Source of the DNA: Niallia sp. NCCP-28
Lineage (GTDB): Bacteria; Bacillota; Bacilli; Bacillales; Cytobacillaceae
Direction of reading: 5' to 3'
Assembly: GCF_023168165.1 (NCBI RefSeq)
Contig: NZ_BQYJ01000001.1
Coordinates: 806,001-870,000 of the forward strand
DNA length: 64,000 nt
The notes under the pieces were generated by a model, which worked only from the letters and a program-made list of their open reading frames with translations, was not told the DNA's origin and ran no database searches. Position numbers and translations under genes: made by a program. This document shows, in pieces, positions 1 through 8,597 of the stretch; the first letter of the stretch is position 1, and each line of letters opens with the position of its first letter.

Positions 1-488
1 ATCGCGACTCTTTGTCCATTGTCATTAAAATCTTCCAAAATTTTTCCAGATGCAGAAAGAGCATATTGCTGCAAGTTATTTTCTTCTTTCTCTTCTTTTT
101 GCTTTTCCAACGGCAAAAAGGCAAGTGGTTTGCCAAACTGCTTTTCATACCAGTTAGAAACACCAGCAAAATTAAATTCCTGATTCATAGATTGCCTAAT
201 GACTTTTTCCGCCGAGGCAAATGTTGCTGTCTGCTGTTTAACAATAATGGCAACAGCTAAAAAGAAAACGGCAGCCCCTAATATCTTTAATAAAAATAAT
301 TCTTTGCGGAACAGTGGATGAAATTGATTGCCATCCTCTTCATAATAAATCTCCCTTTTTTCTCGAGCATTAAAATCATCATCCTCATCTTCCCATAAAA
401 TTCTATTATCAATATTTTTTTTCAATTTGGACTGTTCTTTTTTTCTTTTTTCAATGCGCTTTCTTATTTCCTCTTTTCTCGAACTCAT
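1..488 (-). CDS. spoIVFA: SpoIVFA, stage IV sporulation protein FA (3' end cut by window)
   Basis: SpoIVFA is the mother-cell membrane protein that holds the SpoIVFB protease in check until engulfment is complete, so controlling pro-sigma-K processing. The first 162 codons are visible. They show a charged N-terminus rich in Arg, Lys and Glu (about residues 1-35), an acidic linker, one membrane segment near residues 75-95, and then the start of the extracellular LytM/M23-like part with FNFAGVSNWYEKQFGKPLAF, which matches the family. The ATG at 486-488 has a strong GGGAGGGG ribosome site and a sigma-E-like promoter upstream. Position next to minD is the conserved Bacillus order; spoIVFB should follow outside the window. 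Confidence 0.9.
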   Translation of the reverse strand, partial: MSSRKEEIRKRIEKRKKEQSKLKKNIDNRILWEDEDDDFNAREKREIYYEEDGNQFHPLFRKELFLLKILGAAVFFLAVAIIVKQQTATFASAEKVIRQSMNQEFNFAGVSNWYEKQFGKPLAFLPLEKQKEEKEENNLQQYALSASGKILEDFNDNGQRVA

Positions 489-518
489 GAACACCCCTCC
501 CTTTTATTTATTTGTACA

Positions 519-548
519 AGTTTATGAACAAAAAGAAAGGAGTATGAC
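519..548 (-). promoter_or_regulatory. Sigma-E-type promoter of spoIVFA
   Basis: Read on the minus strand, GTCATACT (541-548) and CATAAACT (519-526) are separated by 14 bases. This resembles the sigma-E consensus of a KMATATT -35 and CATACAMT -10 box. The spoIVF operon is known to be sigma-E dependent in B. subtilis, so site and gene agree. The transcription start itself is inferred. Confidence 0.6.
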
Positions 549-576
549 AAGATGTCCTCAGAAGAAAAAAATAAAA

Positions 577-601
577 AGCAGCTCCTATGTTAGGAGCTGC
601 T
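577..601 (-). terminator. Rho-independent terminator of minCD
   Basis: A perfect 11-bp inverted repeat (AGCAGCTCCTA / TAGGAGCTGCT) with a 3-base loop lies just after the minD stop. On the minus strand it is followed by a T-rich tract. It separates minCD from spoIVFA. Confidence 0.85.
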
Positions 602-632
602 CTAGAATAATATAGGAGCTATGTATAAACAA

Positions 633-1436
633 TTATTTTGCACCAAAAAACATTTTGATTTTTGCAAATACGCCTTTTGACTCTTCTTCTAAATGCTGAA
701 GAGGAACAGATTCTCCAAGTATTCTTCGGGCAATGTTGCGATATGCTAAAGAGGACTTGCTATTTGGATTCAATGCAATAGGCTCACCATTATTAGAAGC
801 TTTAATTACTTCATCGTCATCTGCAACAATGCCTAATAGATCGATGGAAAGATGTGTAGTTACTTCATCTATATCCAGCATATCTCCATTTTTGACCATA
901 TGATTGCGTATACGGTTAATTACAAGCATAGGCGACACAACATTTTCTTCTTTTTCTAATAATCCAATCACTCGATCGGCATCTCTTACTGACGACACTT
1001 CTGGCGTTGTAACCACAACTGCTTTATCAGCACCAGCCACTGCGTTTTGATAACCTTGTTCAATGCCTGCAGGACAATCAATCAATACATAATCGTAATC
1101 CTGCTTCAATCGAAGTACTAATTCTCTCATTTGGCTTGGGTGTACAGCTGTTTTATCACTCGTTTGCGCAGCTGGCAATAAATATAATAAATCATCAAAT
1201 CGCTTATCTTTAACAAGCGCTTGATGTACTTTGCATCTTCCCTCTACAACGTCAACTAAGTCATAAATAATTCTATTTTCTAGTCCCATCACGACATCGA
1301 GATTTCGAAGGCCTATATCTGTATCAATTAAGCACACCTTTTTCCCTTGTAAAGCAAGGGCAGTACCAATATTTGCAGTAGTGGTCGTTTTGCCGACACC
1401 ACCTTTTCCTGACGTTACAACAATCGCTTCTCCCAT
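633..1436 (-). CDS. minD: Septum site-determining ATPase MinD
   Basis: MinD is a membrane-bound ParA-type ATPase that recruits MinC and stops Z-ring assembly away from midcell. The 267 residues have the usual family length. The deviant Walker A motif GKGGVGKT is at residues 10-17, switch I with DTDIGLRNLD at 38-47 and the Walker B-like DCPAG at 120-124. The last 12 residues (VFAKIKMFFGAK) form the amphipathic membrane-targeting helix. It follows minC by one base, so the two are co-transcribed. In B. subtilis MinD is positioned through DivIVA and MinJ rather than MinE, and no minE is present here. Confidence 0.97.
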   Translation of the reverse strand: MGEAIVVTSGKGGVGKTTTTANIGTALALQGKKVCLIDTDIGLRNLDVVMGLENRIIYDLVDVVEGRCKVHQALVKDKRFDDLLYLLPAAQTSDKTAVHPSQMRELVLRLKQDYDYVLIDCPAGIEQGYQNAVAGADKAVVVTTPEVSSVRDADRVIGLLEKEENVVSPMLVINRIRNHMVKNGDMLDIDEVTTHLSIDLLGIVADDDEVIKASNNGEPIALNPNSKSSLAYRNIARRILGESVPLQHLEEESKGVFAKIKMFFGAK

Positions 1437-1437
1437 C

Positions 1438-2115
1438 TTAATGTCCTCCTTCCAAATTTGTTAAATTAGGCCTTACCTGTGTTAAAACTTGTAATCTATC
1501 AATCATAATAACACTATTATCGACATAAGCACATTCCATTTCACGCTTTTCGGCATCTGGATATTGATCTGGAGCCCTATTAATCAAACTGCTGATGCGA
1601 AGCTGAGTTGGCCTCATAACAGATGCAGCTACGATCGCCCGATCATTTCCATTAAATCCTGCATGAGCAATTCCTTTTAGTTTGCCCATAATAAAGATAT
1701 TCCCGCCTGCGACGACTTTTCCGCCTGGATTAACATCACCAATCAATAATAGATCTCCTGGCACCTCTAGTATTTGACCTGAACGGATGATGCTGGTGAC
1801 AGAAACAATTTCTTTTTCCTTAACCCATTCTGCTGCTTCTTGCCTTGTTATTATATTGCTTTTTATAGCATGTACAGAAAGATTTCTTTTGGTTTGTATC
1901 AGTTCAATAAGCTCCTGCTTTTGATCATCTGTTACATATCTATTGCCAAGCTCTACATTGACATGAATATCCTGCTTGTCCTCATGCATATTTGAACTTT
2001 CATTTAGTCTAGATTGCAGTTCCCTTTTTAATTCATCATAGGAACAATTATCATTTAAATGAAGGCTTAGCCCGCTTTTTGTTCCTTTAATTGTTACTAA
2101 TTGCTTTTTCTTCAT
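1438..2115 (-). CDS. minC: Septum site-determining protein MinC
   Basis: MinC is the FtsZ polymerisation inhibitor carried to the membrane by MinD. The 225 residues show an N-terminal FtsZ-binding domain (about 1-100) and a C-terminal Gly-rich beta-helix domain (about 105-215) with ILEVPGDLLLIGDVNPGGKV, typical of the MinC C domain. The ATG has an AGAGGTG ribosome site; a TTG four bases upstream runs straight into a stop. One base separates it from minD. It is not preceded directly by mreD but by a 449-base non-coding stretch with its own promoter candidates. Confidence 0.95.
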   Translation of the reverse strand: MKKKQLVTIKGTKSGLSLHLNDNCSYDELKRELQSRLNESSNMHEDKQDIHVNVELGNRYVTDDQKQELIELIQTKRNLSVHAIKSNIITRQEAAEWVKEKEIVSVTSIIRSGQILEVPGDLLLIGDVNPGGKVVAGGNIFIMGKLKGIAHAGFNGNDRAIVAASVMRPTQLRISSLINRAPDQYPDAEKREMECAYVDNSVIMIDRLQVLTQVRPNLTNLEGGH

Positions 2116-2564
2116 TTCAAGATGTTCACCTCTGCTAGGAAAAAGGAATACATTCCTCTGTCTGTTGATACCGTTCTCTTTTTAAACAGCTAACCTATCA
2201 GCCTTTTAAAAGATAGTCGTTTTCATACAGCATAAAAAGTTTGGAAACATATCTTTTTCTACATACTTAAGGACTAATCTCCTTTTATTTATATTGTACA
2301 TATTTTTTTAAACTAGGTCTTTATTTTATTCGACATTATAAAAGAAAAATCCTTTCTAGTTAGACACTAGATTTAAATAATGATATTTTTCACTTCCCAG
2401 TAATGGCGATCCGCCAATAAAACAAAAAGCAAATTTTTATCACTAGAAAATCCCTTTCCAAAAAGCAACAACTTTTTTTAGAAAGGGCTATTCTCCCTGC
2501 CATTAAGCAAGTATATAAATATTAAGCTGTCAGCAAAGGCCTTAATCTGCCATCATGATGGCTA
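2116..2564 (-). promoter_or_regulatory. minC upstream region with two -10 candidates
   Basis: This gene-free stretch of 449 bases lies between mreD and minC. On the minus strand it has TATAAT (complement of 2335-2340) and TACAAT (complement of 2293-2298), each without a convincing -35 box. A perfect 14-base palindrome GCCATCATGATGGC at 2551-2564 directly follows the mreD stop. A hairpin at 2452-2487 may end the mreBCD transcript. No reading frame here looks coding. Confidence 0.4.
2452..2487 (-). terminator. Possible terminator of mreBCD
   Basis: CCCTTTC (2452-2458) pairs with GAAAGGG (2481-2487), and the stem can be extended by AAAAAG / CTTTTT. On the minus strand the tail is only ATTTTCT, so termination may be weak and some readthrough into minCD is likely, as reported for B. 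subtilis. Confidence 0.45.
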
Positions 2565-3086
2565 TCATGGCTGCTCTCGTCTTTCAGCAGCGTATTTTTC
2601 AAAAAAGCGTTTGAAAGGATATGCCACAATAACAAGAAAAGCCGCATTTAATACAAGCGTAGGAAAAAGTCGCAAATTAAGAAAACTTGAAAAATCCATA
2701 CTTGTCAAATGAATAATTAAAATCATTTCATATACAATAATTTCCAATAAACTAATGCTGATTAAAGAAACAATCGAAACAACAACAATATTATTATGAA
2801 AAACTTTCATAATTTTGCTGCAAACATACACAACAAAAGGGAACATAAAAAAATAAATCCCCAATATTTCCGTATAAATTATATCAAATAATATCCCAAA
2901 TACAAATCCATAGAGAATGCCTATATTCCGATTGCCAAAAACTGCAAGAAAAAGAATCCCAATCAGCAGAAAATGAGGAATTAAGATGCGGTTACTATTA
3001 AAAATCTCCGCTGGAAGCAGTTCGGTAAATATGCTTTCCAATACAAAAATGCCAACAAGTAAAGCAACGACTAAATATTTCCTCAT
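2565..3086 (-). CDS. mreD: Rod-shape determining membrane protein MreD
   Basis: MreD is a small integral membrane component of the elongasome that works with MreC to couple MreB filaments to peptidoglycan synthesis. The 173 residues form five or six hydrophobic segments, starting with a typical N-terminal helix (residues 4-22), and have the family's usual length. The gene overlaps the end of mreC by 4 bases (ATGA), implying translational coupling. Confidence 0.93.
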   Translation of the reverse strand: MRKYLVVALLVGIFVLESIFTELLPAEIFNSNRILIPHFLLIGILFLAVFGNRNIGILYGFVFGILFDIIYTEILGIYFFMFPFVVYVCSKIMKVFHNNIVVVSIVSLISISLLEIIVYEMILIIHLTSMDFSSFLNLRLFPTLVLNAAFLVIVAYPFKRFFEKYAAERREQP

Positions 3087-3973
3087 AACCCTTTTTCTTC
3101 CTCAATATCATCCGGCTGCGTTGCAGTCCTTTTAATAATAATAACATGTTCTATATCATAAAAATCTGCTGCTGGCTGAATAAAAATATTATTAGTTAAA
3201 CCATCTTTATCTGGTTCTACCTTTACTACTTTTCCTACAGGCAGCCCTTCTGGAAACACACCGCCAAGACCAGATGTTGTAACAAGCTGTCCTTTTTTAA
3301 TTTTTGCCTTTTTCGAATCTTCCGTCGACTCCATAATAAGGTATTTAGACTCTTTATCATAGTCTACAATCAGTCCAAAGACTTTGTCCCCTTTTTTCTT
3401 GGAATCTTCTTGAATAACCGCAGATATCCGATTGGTCGGATCTTCTGAACTTAAAAGCTGGACAGTGGCTGTGCCAGTACTCACTGACTTTACTTTTCCA
3501 ATCAATCCTGATGCCGTCATAACTGCCATATTTTTTTTGACTCCGTTGCTTGAACCTTTATTAATCGTTAAAAGTTCTCTCCATCGATCAGGATTTCTTC
3601 TAATGACTGTAGCATTCATTGGGTTATAGCTGCTTAAATTTTCTTTTTCTTCTAATGTTTCATGTAAAGTCGCATTTTCTTTTTGAAGTCCTTGCACTTG
3701 ATACTCCAATTTACCTAATTCTTCTAATTTTGATTTTAATTCTTTATTTTCCTCGTATGTACTTTGTAAATCTCGCACATTATCAATAAAGCCTGCTACA
3801 TAGTGAGCAGGTCTTGAAACAAGGGTTTGAACCCAGCCGGATGTATCCTTAATAAATTGTTCCGGCCAGGTTAGCTTATCACGACTTCTAATCGAAAACC
3901 CTATTAATGCCACGAGAATAATAATGCTTACAAGCAAAATAATCAGTCGTTTATTCATAAAAAACTGTGGCAT
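3083..3973 (-). CDS. mreC: Rod-shape determining protein MreC
   Basis: MreC is a bitopic membrane protein that scaffolds the elongation machinery outside the membrane. The 296 residues show one N-terminal membrane helix (about 8-26), a coiled coil (about 68-115, NKELKSKLEELGKLEYQVQG) and the C-terminal double beta-barrel, including the Gly-rich VTTSGLGGVFPEGLPVGKV that is conserved in the family. It lies 24 bases downstream of mreB and overlaps mreD by 4 bases. Confidence 0.95.
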   Translation of the reverse strand: MPQFFMNKRLIILLVSIIILVALIGFSIRSRDKLTWPEQFIKDTSGWVQTLVSRPAHYVAGFIDNVRDLQSTYEENKELKSKLEELGKLEYQVQGLQKENATLHETLEEKENLSSYNPMNATVIRRNPDRWRELLTINKGSSNGVKKNMAVMTASGLIGKVKSVSTGTATVQLLSSEDPTNRISAVIQEDSKKKGDKVFGLIVDYDKESKYLIMESTEDSKKAKIKKGQLVTTSGLGGVFPEGLPVGKVVKVEPDKDGLTNNIFIQPAADFYDIEHVIIIKRTATQPDDIEEEKGL

Positions 3974-3997
3974 GCTTTTTACACCTCGGAGTGGATA

Positions 3998-5020
3998 TTA
4001 TCGTGAATCTTTTGCTTTGTTTTTAAATAAGTGAATATGATCAAGTGCTTTTCCTGTTCCAGTTGCTACACAGTCTAGTGGATCTTCCGCAATTACAACA
4101 GGCATTTTCGTTTCATCGCTAATGACTTTATCCAGATTGCGAAGCAAGGCACCGCCGCCCGTTAAAACAATTCCTCTATCCATAATATCTGCTGCAAGCT
4201 CTGGAGGAGTTTTTTCAAGGGTGACTTTTACTGCATCAACAATAGCAGAAACAGTATCTTTTAATGCTTTTGCTATTTCATCCGCACTAATTTTAATGGT
4301 TTTCGGAAGACCTGTTAATAAATCTCTGCCACGAATATCCAGATTTTCGATGCCTTCTGGATTCCCTGCAGAACCGATTTCCACTTTAATCATTTCAGAG
4401 GTTCGTTCCCCAATCATTAGATTATATGTTTTGCGGATGTAGTTCACAATCGCATCATCCATTTCATCACCTGCAATACGAATGGACTGACTTGTCACAA
4501 TGCCGCCTAATGAGATAATCGCTACCTCTGTCGTACCGCCGCCGATATCCACTACCATGCTTCCAGTCGGCTCCCAAACAGGCAAATTGGCGCCAATTGC
4601 AGCCGCAAAAGGCTCTTCAATTGTATAAGCATCACGAGCACCAGCTTGACGTGTTGCATCAATAACGGCTCTTTCTTCAACTGCCGTTATACCTGATGGC
4701 ACACATACCATTACATATGGTTTTCCAGAAAAATAGTTTTTACTTTTCATCGCTTGTTTAATGTAGTATTTCATCATAGTGGCAGTTGTTTCATAATCCG
4801 CAATAACGCCATCTTTCATCGGTCTTAATGCAACCACATTGCCAGGCGTTCTACCAATCATATTTTTTGCATCATTTCCAACAGCGACAATATTTTTTGT
4901 ATCTGTCTGCAATGCTACAACGGAAGGCTCTCTAACAACGATCCCCTTTCCTTTTACATAAACAAGTGTATTTGCCGTACCTAAATCAATTCCTAAGTCT
5001 CTTGTTCCAATTCCAAACAT
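3998..5020 (-). CDS. mreB: Actin-like rod-shape protein MreB
   Basis: MreB is the bacterial actin that forms membrane-bound filaments directing lateral wall synthesis. The 340 residues carry the phosphate-1 motif [11 protein letters not shown] near residue 11, the phosphate-2 motif [12 protein letters not shown] in the middle and the adenosine motif [12 protein letters not shown] near the end. It is the first gene of mreBCD and has the usual position downstream of radC. Confidence 0.97.
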   Translation of the reverse strand: MFGIGTRDLGIDLGTANTLVYVKGKGIVVREPSVVALQTDTKNIVAVGNDAKNMIGRTPGNVVALRPMKDGVIADYETTATMMKYYIKQAMKSKNYFSGKPYVMVCVPSGITAVEERAVIDATRQAGARDAYTIEEPFAAAIGANLPVWEPTGSMVVDIGGGTTEVAIISLGGIVTSQSIRIAGDEMDDAIVNYIRKTYNLMIGERTSEMIKVEIGSAGNPEGIENLDIRGRDLLTGLPKTIKISADEIAKALKDTVSAIVDAVKVTLEKTPPELAADIMDRGIVLTGGGALLRNLDKVISDETKMPVVIAEDPLDCVATGTGKALDHIHLFKNKAKDSR

Positions 5021-5150
5021 AGTTGTATCTCCCTTTCCGAAACTAAGTGCTTTTATTTTTTTACTCTAGATAGATTCTTCCTCATATATAATTAGTGTGT
5101 TTAATTCGTGTCATAATAAGACATATTTAGGCAAAAAAATCATACGCACT

Positions 5151-5179
5151 ATTATATCCTATTTACTAAAAAATGAACA
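5151..5179 (-). promoter_or_regulatory. Candidate sigma-A promoter of mreBCD
   Basis: On the minus strand a perfect TATAAT (complement of 5151-5156) is preceded at 17 bases by TGTTCA, a weak -35 box. It lies between the radC stop and the mreB ribosome site, leaving a leader of about 120 bases. Confidence 0.45.
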
Positions 5180-5182
5180 GTA

Positions 5183-5866
5183 TCATACATATCCTTTTTC
5201 CTTTAAACTGACAAATTTATTTTCCCCAATTATGATATGATCTAGCAAATCAATGCCAATTATTTTTCCGGATTCGACTAATCTTTTTGTCACTTCAATA
5301 TCCTCCCTGCTTGGCGACGGATCGCCTGAAGGGTGGTTATGAAGGCAGATAATAGAGGCTGCTGATCGCCTAAATGCTTCTTTATAGACCTCTCTTGGAT
5401 GCACAATCGAGGCATTTAGACTCCCAATAAAAACAGTTTGTTTGTGCATTACTTGATTTTTTGTATTTAAATATAAACAAACAAAATGTTCTTGTGTTAA
5501 AAAACGCATATCATTCATCATGTATTTCGCTGCATCTTCAGGCGAGCGAATACTATAGCGATCACTATATACCAAATTAGATACTCTTCTACCTAATTCT
5601 ATGCTTGCTAAAAGCTGTATCGCTTTAACAGTTCCGATTCCCTTTATTGTTTTTAATTCATCGAGGCTGGCATCTTTCAAGAGCCGCAATCCATCAAAAT
5701 GAACCAATAGTTTATTGGCTAGCGATAATACCGATTCATTTTTGGAACCTGTCTGAATAATAATGGCGATAAGTTCGTGATTAGATAAACTTTCAGGCCC
5801 ATGCTTAATAAACCTTTCCCTCGGACGCTCGTCATTAGGAAAATCACGAATTAATATGGAGTCCAT
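5183..5866 (-). CDS. radC: RadC family protein (JAB/MPN domain)
   Basis: RadC-family proteins (YsxA in B. subtilis) have an N-terminal helix-hairpin-helix region (about residues 25-95, with TIKGIGTVKAIQLLA) and a C-terminal JAB1/MPN metal-binding fold. The metal motif HNHPSGD is at residues 176-182, with a downstream acidic residue at about 189. The 227-residue length is typical. Despite the name, a direct DNA-repair role is not established. It lies between maf and mreB as in other Bacillus. Confidence 0.93.
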   Translation of the reverse strand: MDSILIRDFPNDERPRERFIKHGPESLSNHELIAIIIQTGSKNESVLSLANKLLVHFDGLRLLKDASLDELKTIKGIGTVKAIQLLASIELGRRVSNLVYSDRYSIRSPEDAAKYMMNDMRFLTQEHFVCLYLNTKNQVMHKQTVFIGSLNASIVHPREVYKEAFRRSAASIICLHNHPSGDPSPSREDIEVTKRLVESGKIIGIDLLDHIIIGENKFVSLKEKGYV

Positions 5867-5930
5867 ATTTTTTCCCCTCTCTTATAAAAAATAATGTTTT
5901 GAGAAAAAAGAGGGGGAACGTCATATGATT

Positions 5931-6512
5931 TTAAAAGGGAATGGTAAAACCTACTGCCTTCAGTTCTCGAATTAACCGGGAGACAGGAAGGCCCACTACA
6001 GTATAATAGTCTCCTGCAATCCTTTTTACAAGAGTTCTGCCAACTCCTTGAATTCCATAAGCTCCCGCTTTATCAAATGGTTCCCCCGTATCTACATAGT
6101 TATTTATTTCTTCATCTGTTAAATTCCAAAATAATACATCTGTTTTTTCATAAAATGCAGAACAATGGCCATTAGAAACGATGGCTACCCCTGTATAAAC
6201 AGAATGTGTCGATCCTGACAATTGTTTCAGCATGGAATATGCCTGGCCTTTTGATTGAGGTTTTCCTAATACATTTCCTTTATAGTAGACAATAGTATCT
6301 GCTCCTACAACATAGGAATTCTTTTTATCGGAGACAATAGATTCTGCCTTTCTTTTTGCCAAATCCATCACTATTTCTTCTGGAAAAAGGGATGCATCAA
6401 AACTTTCATCCACATTACTACTGGAAACTTCAAAAGATATACGAAGATCTTCAAGGAGTTCTTTTCGTCGAGGAGAAGATGAGGCTAATATGAGGGTTTG
6501 TACATGATTCAT
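5931..6512 (-). CDS. maf: Maf nucleotide pyrophosphatase
   Basis: Maf proteins are house-cleaning pyrophosphatases that hydrolyse dTTP, UTP and modified nucleotides; overexpression in B. subtilis blocks septation. The 193 residues have the family N-terminus LILASSSPRRKELLEDL, the central VVGADTIVYYKGNVLGKPQ and the C-terminal GAYGIQGVG. The ATG has a GCAGGTGG ribosome site. A 391-base gap rich in hairpins separates it from spoIIB. Confidence 0.95.
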   Translation of the reverse strand: MNHVQTLILASSSPRRKELLEDLRISFEVSSSNVDESFDASLFPEEIVMDLAKRKAESIVSDKKNSYVVGADTIVYYKGNVLGKPQSKGQAYSMLKQLSGSTHSVYTGVAIVSNGHCSAFYEKTDVLFWNLTDEEINNYVDTGEPFDKAGAYGIQGVGRTLVKRIAGDYYTVVGLPVSRLIRELKAVGFTIPF

Positions 6513-6713
6513 TGCTTTTCCACCTGCCTAGTTTCATTAATAATTGGGAGATACACTCTAATGTTAACAAAGAATGTCTAGATAAACAATTTGGAATATA
6601 CTTTTTTTATTAAATAGTAATTAAAATGTAATATGCCCTCTTCCGATGAAATCTAACAGAATTTTCCCACATAAGATGAAACTTTAGTCAGTAAGAGTTT
6701 TCCACACCTCCTC

Positions 6714-6812
6714 CCTGATTGTTAGTAGAACCAATCAGGCTTTTGCGAGCAAGTTTCTCCACATCAAGATTGCTCGTTTCTCTCATAATCTTGAGGCATA
6801 AGCATTAATGCC
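6714..6812. ncRNA. Candidate structured RNA with H-type pseudoknot potential
   Basis: Four stems lie within about 100 bases: CCTGATTG/CAATCAGG (6714-6721 with 6732-6739), CGAGCAA/TTGCTCG (6746-6752 with 6770-6776), CAAGATT/AATCTTG (6765-6771 with 6787-6793) and GGCAT/ATGCC (6795-6799 with 6808-6812). The second and third interleave and share two bases, as in an H-type pseudoknot. On the minus strand this would be a maf leader or an RNA after spoIIB. On the plus strand the unpaired parts are CU-rich (CACCTCCTCCC, TTTCTCCACATC), like anti-Shine-Dalgarno small RNAs. I do not recognise a known riboswitch family. Confidence 0.45.
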
Positions 6813-6834
6813 CTTTAACGCACAATAAAAAACA

Positions 6835-6860
6835 GGAGGCTATTATGCTAATAGCACTCC
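6835..6860 (-). terminator. Terminator of the spoIIB gene
   Basis: The stem GGAG-CTATTA / TAATAG-CTCC (6835-6845 with 6849-6860) has one bulge and a three-base loop. It is followed on the minus strand by TGTTTTTTATTG. It lies 44 bases after the spoIIB stop. Confidence 0.75.
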
Positions 6861-6903
6861 CTAAATCGACATTATTTCCTAGGTAATTTTCTCAGCAAAT
6901 TTT

Positions 6904-8016
6904 TCAGTTTAATTGAACATATTTTTCTAAAAACGCCAATAAATTCTTTTGAATAGCTTGTGTATCCCCTTTACCATTATCGTCTAGAGCAACGCTTTTG
7001 GTGATGCCTTCATTTAATTGGATAGCCATATTTTTTACCTCTTTATTTTTAAAGGCGCTTATTTTCATTTCTTCTAAAACAGCTTGTTGTTTTTTCAGTT
7101 CTTTTTTTGCCTCTGCTGAAGAAGACTCGCCAAATTGAGCCGAAGATACAAAAACAGTGATTGCATTATATATTGCCGGAGAATTTTCAATAAAACTTTT
7201 TTCTTCTTTTGTTACATTTTTAATCTTTCCGCCGCCATTAAACGTAATCGGCTTAGCAAAAGCTTCTACTTTATCTTTTTTTATTGCTTTAGCCCAAGTT
7301 TTTGCCTCCTCTAAATCGCCTGCCACACCTAAATATACAGCTATCTTTCCATTTACAGCAATTTCCTGGCTAATATATCCTTCATTTTTTAATTGCGATT
7401 GCACTTGCTTTACTGCATTTTCATTAGACAAGATAATATGTTGGATAATAAATGTCGAAATATCTTTTTTAGTGGCCGTTACAGCGCTGGTTTCCGTACC
7501 AGCGGCCGCTTCTTTCGCTTCCTCATTTGTTTTTTTCTCTACTTTTGTTTCCGTTTCTCCTTGTGATACAGCAACATTTGGGTTAGAAGCAACTTGTTGA
7601 TCAGAACTCACCATTTTTAATAAGATAATGCCAAATCCCGTCCCCAAAACAACAGCAAAAAGCACTGTAAAAAAGATGGAAGGAACCAGGCCTTTGTTCA
7701 CTGACTTTTTATTTCCTTTATCCTGTTTTATTTTCTTTTTCAAGAATGTATTTTTTTCTCCAGCGGAAGAATCATTTGCTAGAATAGGGGGTTTTTCTTC
7801 CATTTCATCTTCATTAGGTAGAATCCAATCAAAGCTCTCATCATCGATTGTCTCACTACCTGCTGCCACTTCATCTCCAAACTTTTCAGCATTTTTTCCC
7901 TCTATTAAAGTGGAAGAATTCAGCTCCACGCTTCCTTTTTCTTTGTCGTGGAATGGACGCTCTTTGCCATTTATTTTAATCGTAATCGTTTTACGGTTTC
8001 CTGGGTTTTCACTCAC
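6904..8016 (-). CDS. spoIIB: SpoIIB-like sporulation protein (SPOR domain)
   Basis: SpoIIB helps localise the engulfment machinery at the sporulation septum. The 370 residues have an acidic, Lys-rich cytoplasmic N-terminus (1-110), one membrane helix (about 112-134), a Thr/Glu/Ala-rich linker and an extracellular SPOR-like domain (about 185-255, with a NEGYISQEIAVNGKIAVYLG-type pattern), then a helical C-terminus. The start is GTG, since an ATG just upstream is out of frame and stops after six codons; GGGAGGGAAGGA is the ribosome site. Identification rests on architecture plus position next to maf, because SpoIIB sequences diverge quickly. Confidence 0.8.
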   Translation of the reverse strand: MSENPGNRKTITIKINGKERPFHDKEKGSVELNSSTLIEGKNAEKFGDEVAAGSETIDDESFDWILPNEDEMEEKPPILANDSSAGEKNTFLKKKIKQDKGNKKSVNKGLVPSIFFTVLFAVVLGTGFGIILLKMVSSDQQVASNPNVAVSQGETETKVEKKTNEEAKEAAAGTETSAVTATKKDISTFIIQHIILSNENAVKQVQSQLKNEGYISQEIAVNGKIAVYLGVAGDLEEAKTWAKAIKKDKVEAFAKPITFNGGGKIKNVTKEEKSFIENSPAIYNAITVFVSSAQFGESSSAEAKKELKKQQAVLEEMKISAFKNKEVKNMAIQLNEGITKSVALDDNGKGDTQAIQKNLLAFLEKYVQLN

Positions 8017-8073
8017 TCGTCCTTCCCTCCCATTTCACTAGTTTTGTTCATCCTATCATACTAGCAAAAAAAA

Positions 8074-8100
8074 ATAACAAGACTTTTGTCGTCTTGTTAT
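8074..8100 (-). terminator. Terminator of the minus-strand pilus operon
   Basis: A perfect 10-bp stem ATAACAAGAC / GTCTTGTTAT with a 7-base loop is followed on the minus strand by nine T residues. It closes the type IV pilus operon 18 bases after the last pilin gene. Confidence 0.9.
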
Positions 8101-8118
8101 AGAATGATTTCGTCAAAT

Positions 8119-8577
8119 TCAGTTAGGATTCTCCATGATTAGACTCTTGTCTAAATCATGGAATTGTACAGCTCTTTCCATGCCATCCTTCGTGCATAAA
8201 TTTCTTTTTGCTCCCTTTATACAGACAGCAGTGGCTATATTATTCTGAATGACAACATAGCTTTTATTGGATGGCTGAAGCTCTTCATCTGTATCTGGGT
8301 CATGAAAACTACTCAAAAACCCGCCTTCAACAAGTTCCAAATAGGTAATAGTTTCCTTTGCTCCATTTCCGCTTGTCGTTTCTTGTTTTATATAATAATC
8401 TGCTGCTTCTTTCATATTCCAAGCATTTGCTATAAAAGCCCGGTCTCTCATATCGTGAATTATTTTAAGAACAGATGGTATAGCAATTGCAGCAATAATT
8501 CCTATAAGGACAATAACTGCCAAAAGTTCTACCAATGTTAATCCTTTATTATTCACCTCAATTCTAGTAAAATTCAA
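8119..8577 (-). CDS. Type IV prepilin-like protein (PilE/PilA type), last gene of operon
   Basis: A 152-residue prepilin. The short leader ends in NNKG and is followed by LTLVELLAVIVLIGIIAAIA, so cleavage after Gly12 would leave the conserved Glu5. The C-terminus has two cysteines about 10 residues apart (AVCIKGAKRNLC), which could close a D-region-like loop. The start is TTG with GAGGA seven bases upstream. It could be a second major pilin or an abundant minor pilin. Its place after pilO, apart from the other pilin at 11943-12383, leaves this open. Confidence 0.88.
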   Translation of the reverse strand: MNFTRIEVNNKGLTLVELLAVIVLIGIIAAIAIPSVLKIIHDMRDRAFIANAWNMKEAADYYIKQETTSGNGAKETITYLELVEGGFLSSFHDPDTDEELQPSNKSYVVIQNNIATAVCIKGAKRNLCTKDGMERAVQFHDLDKSLIMENPN

Positions 8578-8597
8578 GAGCTGGTCCTCATTTCTTC

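Larger units (their letters stand above)
6513..6903 (-). other. maf-spoIIB intergenic region
   Basis: This gene-free stretch of 391 bases contains, in minus-strand order, the spoIIB terminator (6835-6860), a block of nested stems (6714-6812) and about 200 AT-rich bases before maf. A maf promoter is possible near 6550-6590, where TTGTTT and TAACAT lie about 18 bases apart on the minus strand, but both boxes are weak. Confidence 0.4.

Noticed and set aside
12-260. Plus-strand frame rich in Phe and Leu at the left edge
   Set aside because: It is the antisense shadow of spoIVFA, whose family sequence is clear on the minus strand.
2140-2157. AGGAAT/ATTCCT hairpin with T run just before minC as an attenuator
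   Set aside because: A two-base loop and six-pair stem cannot fold well, and the context gives no antiterminator partner.
6714-6860. c-di-GMP (GEMM) or other known riboswitch in front of maf
   Set aside because: None of the conserved GEMM, preQ1, fluoride, SAM or T-box sequence blocks are present; only the generic pseudoknot layout is similar.
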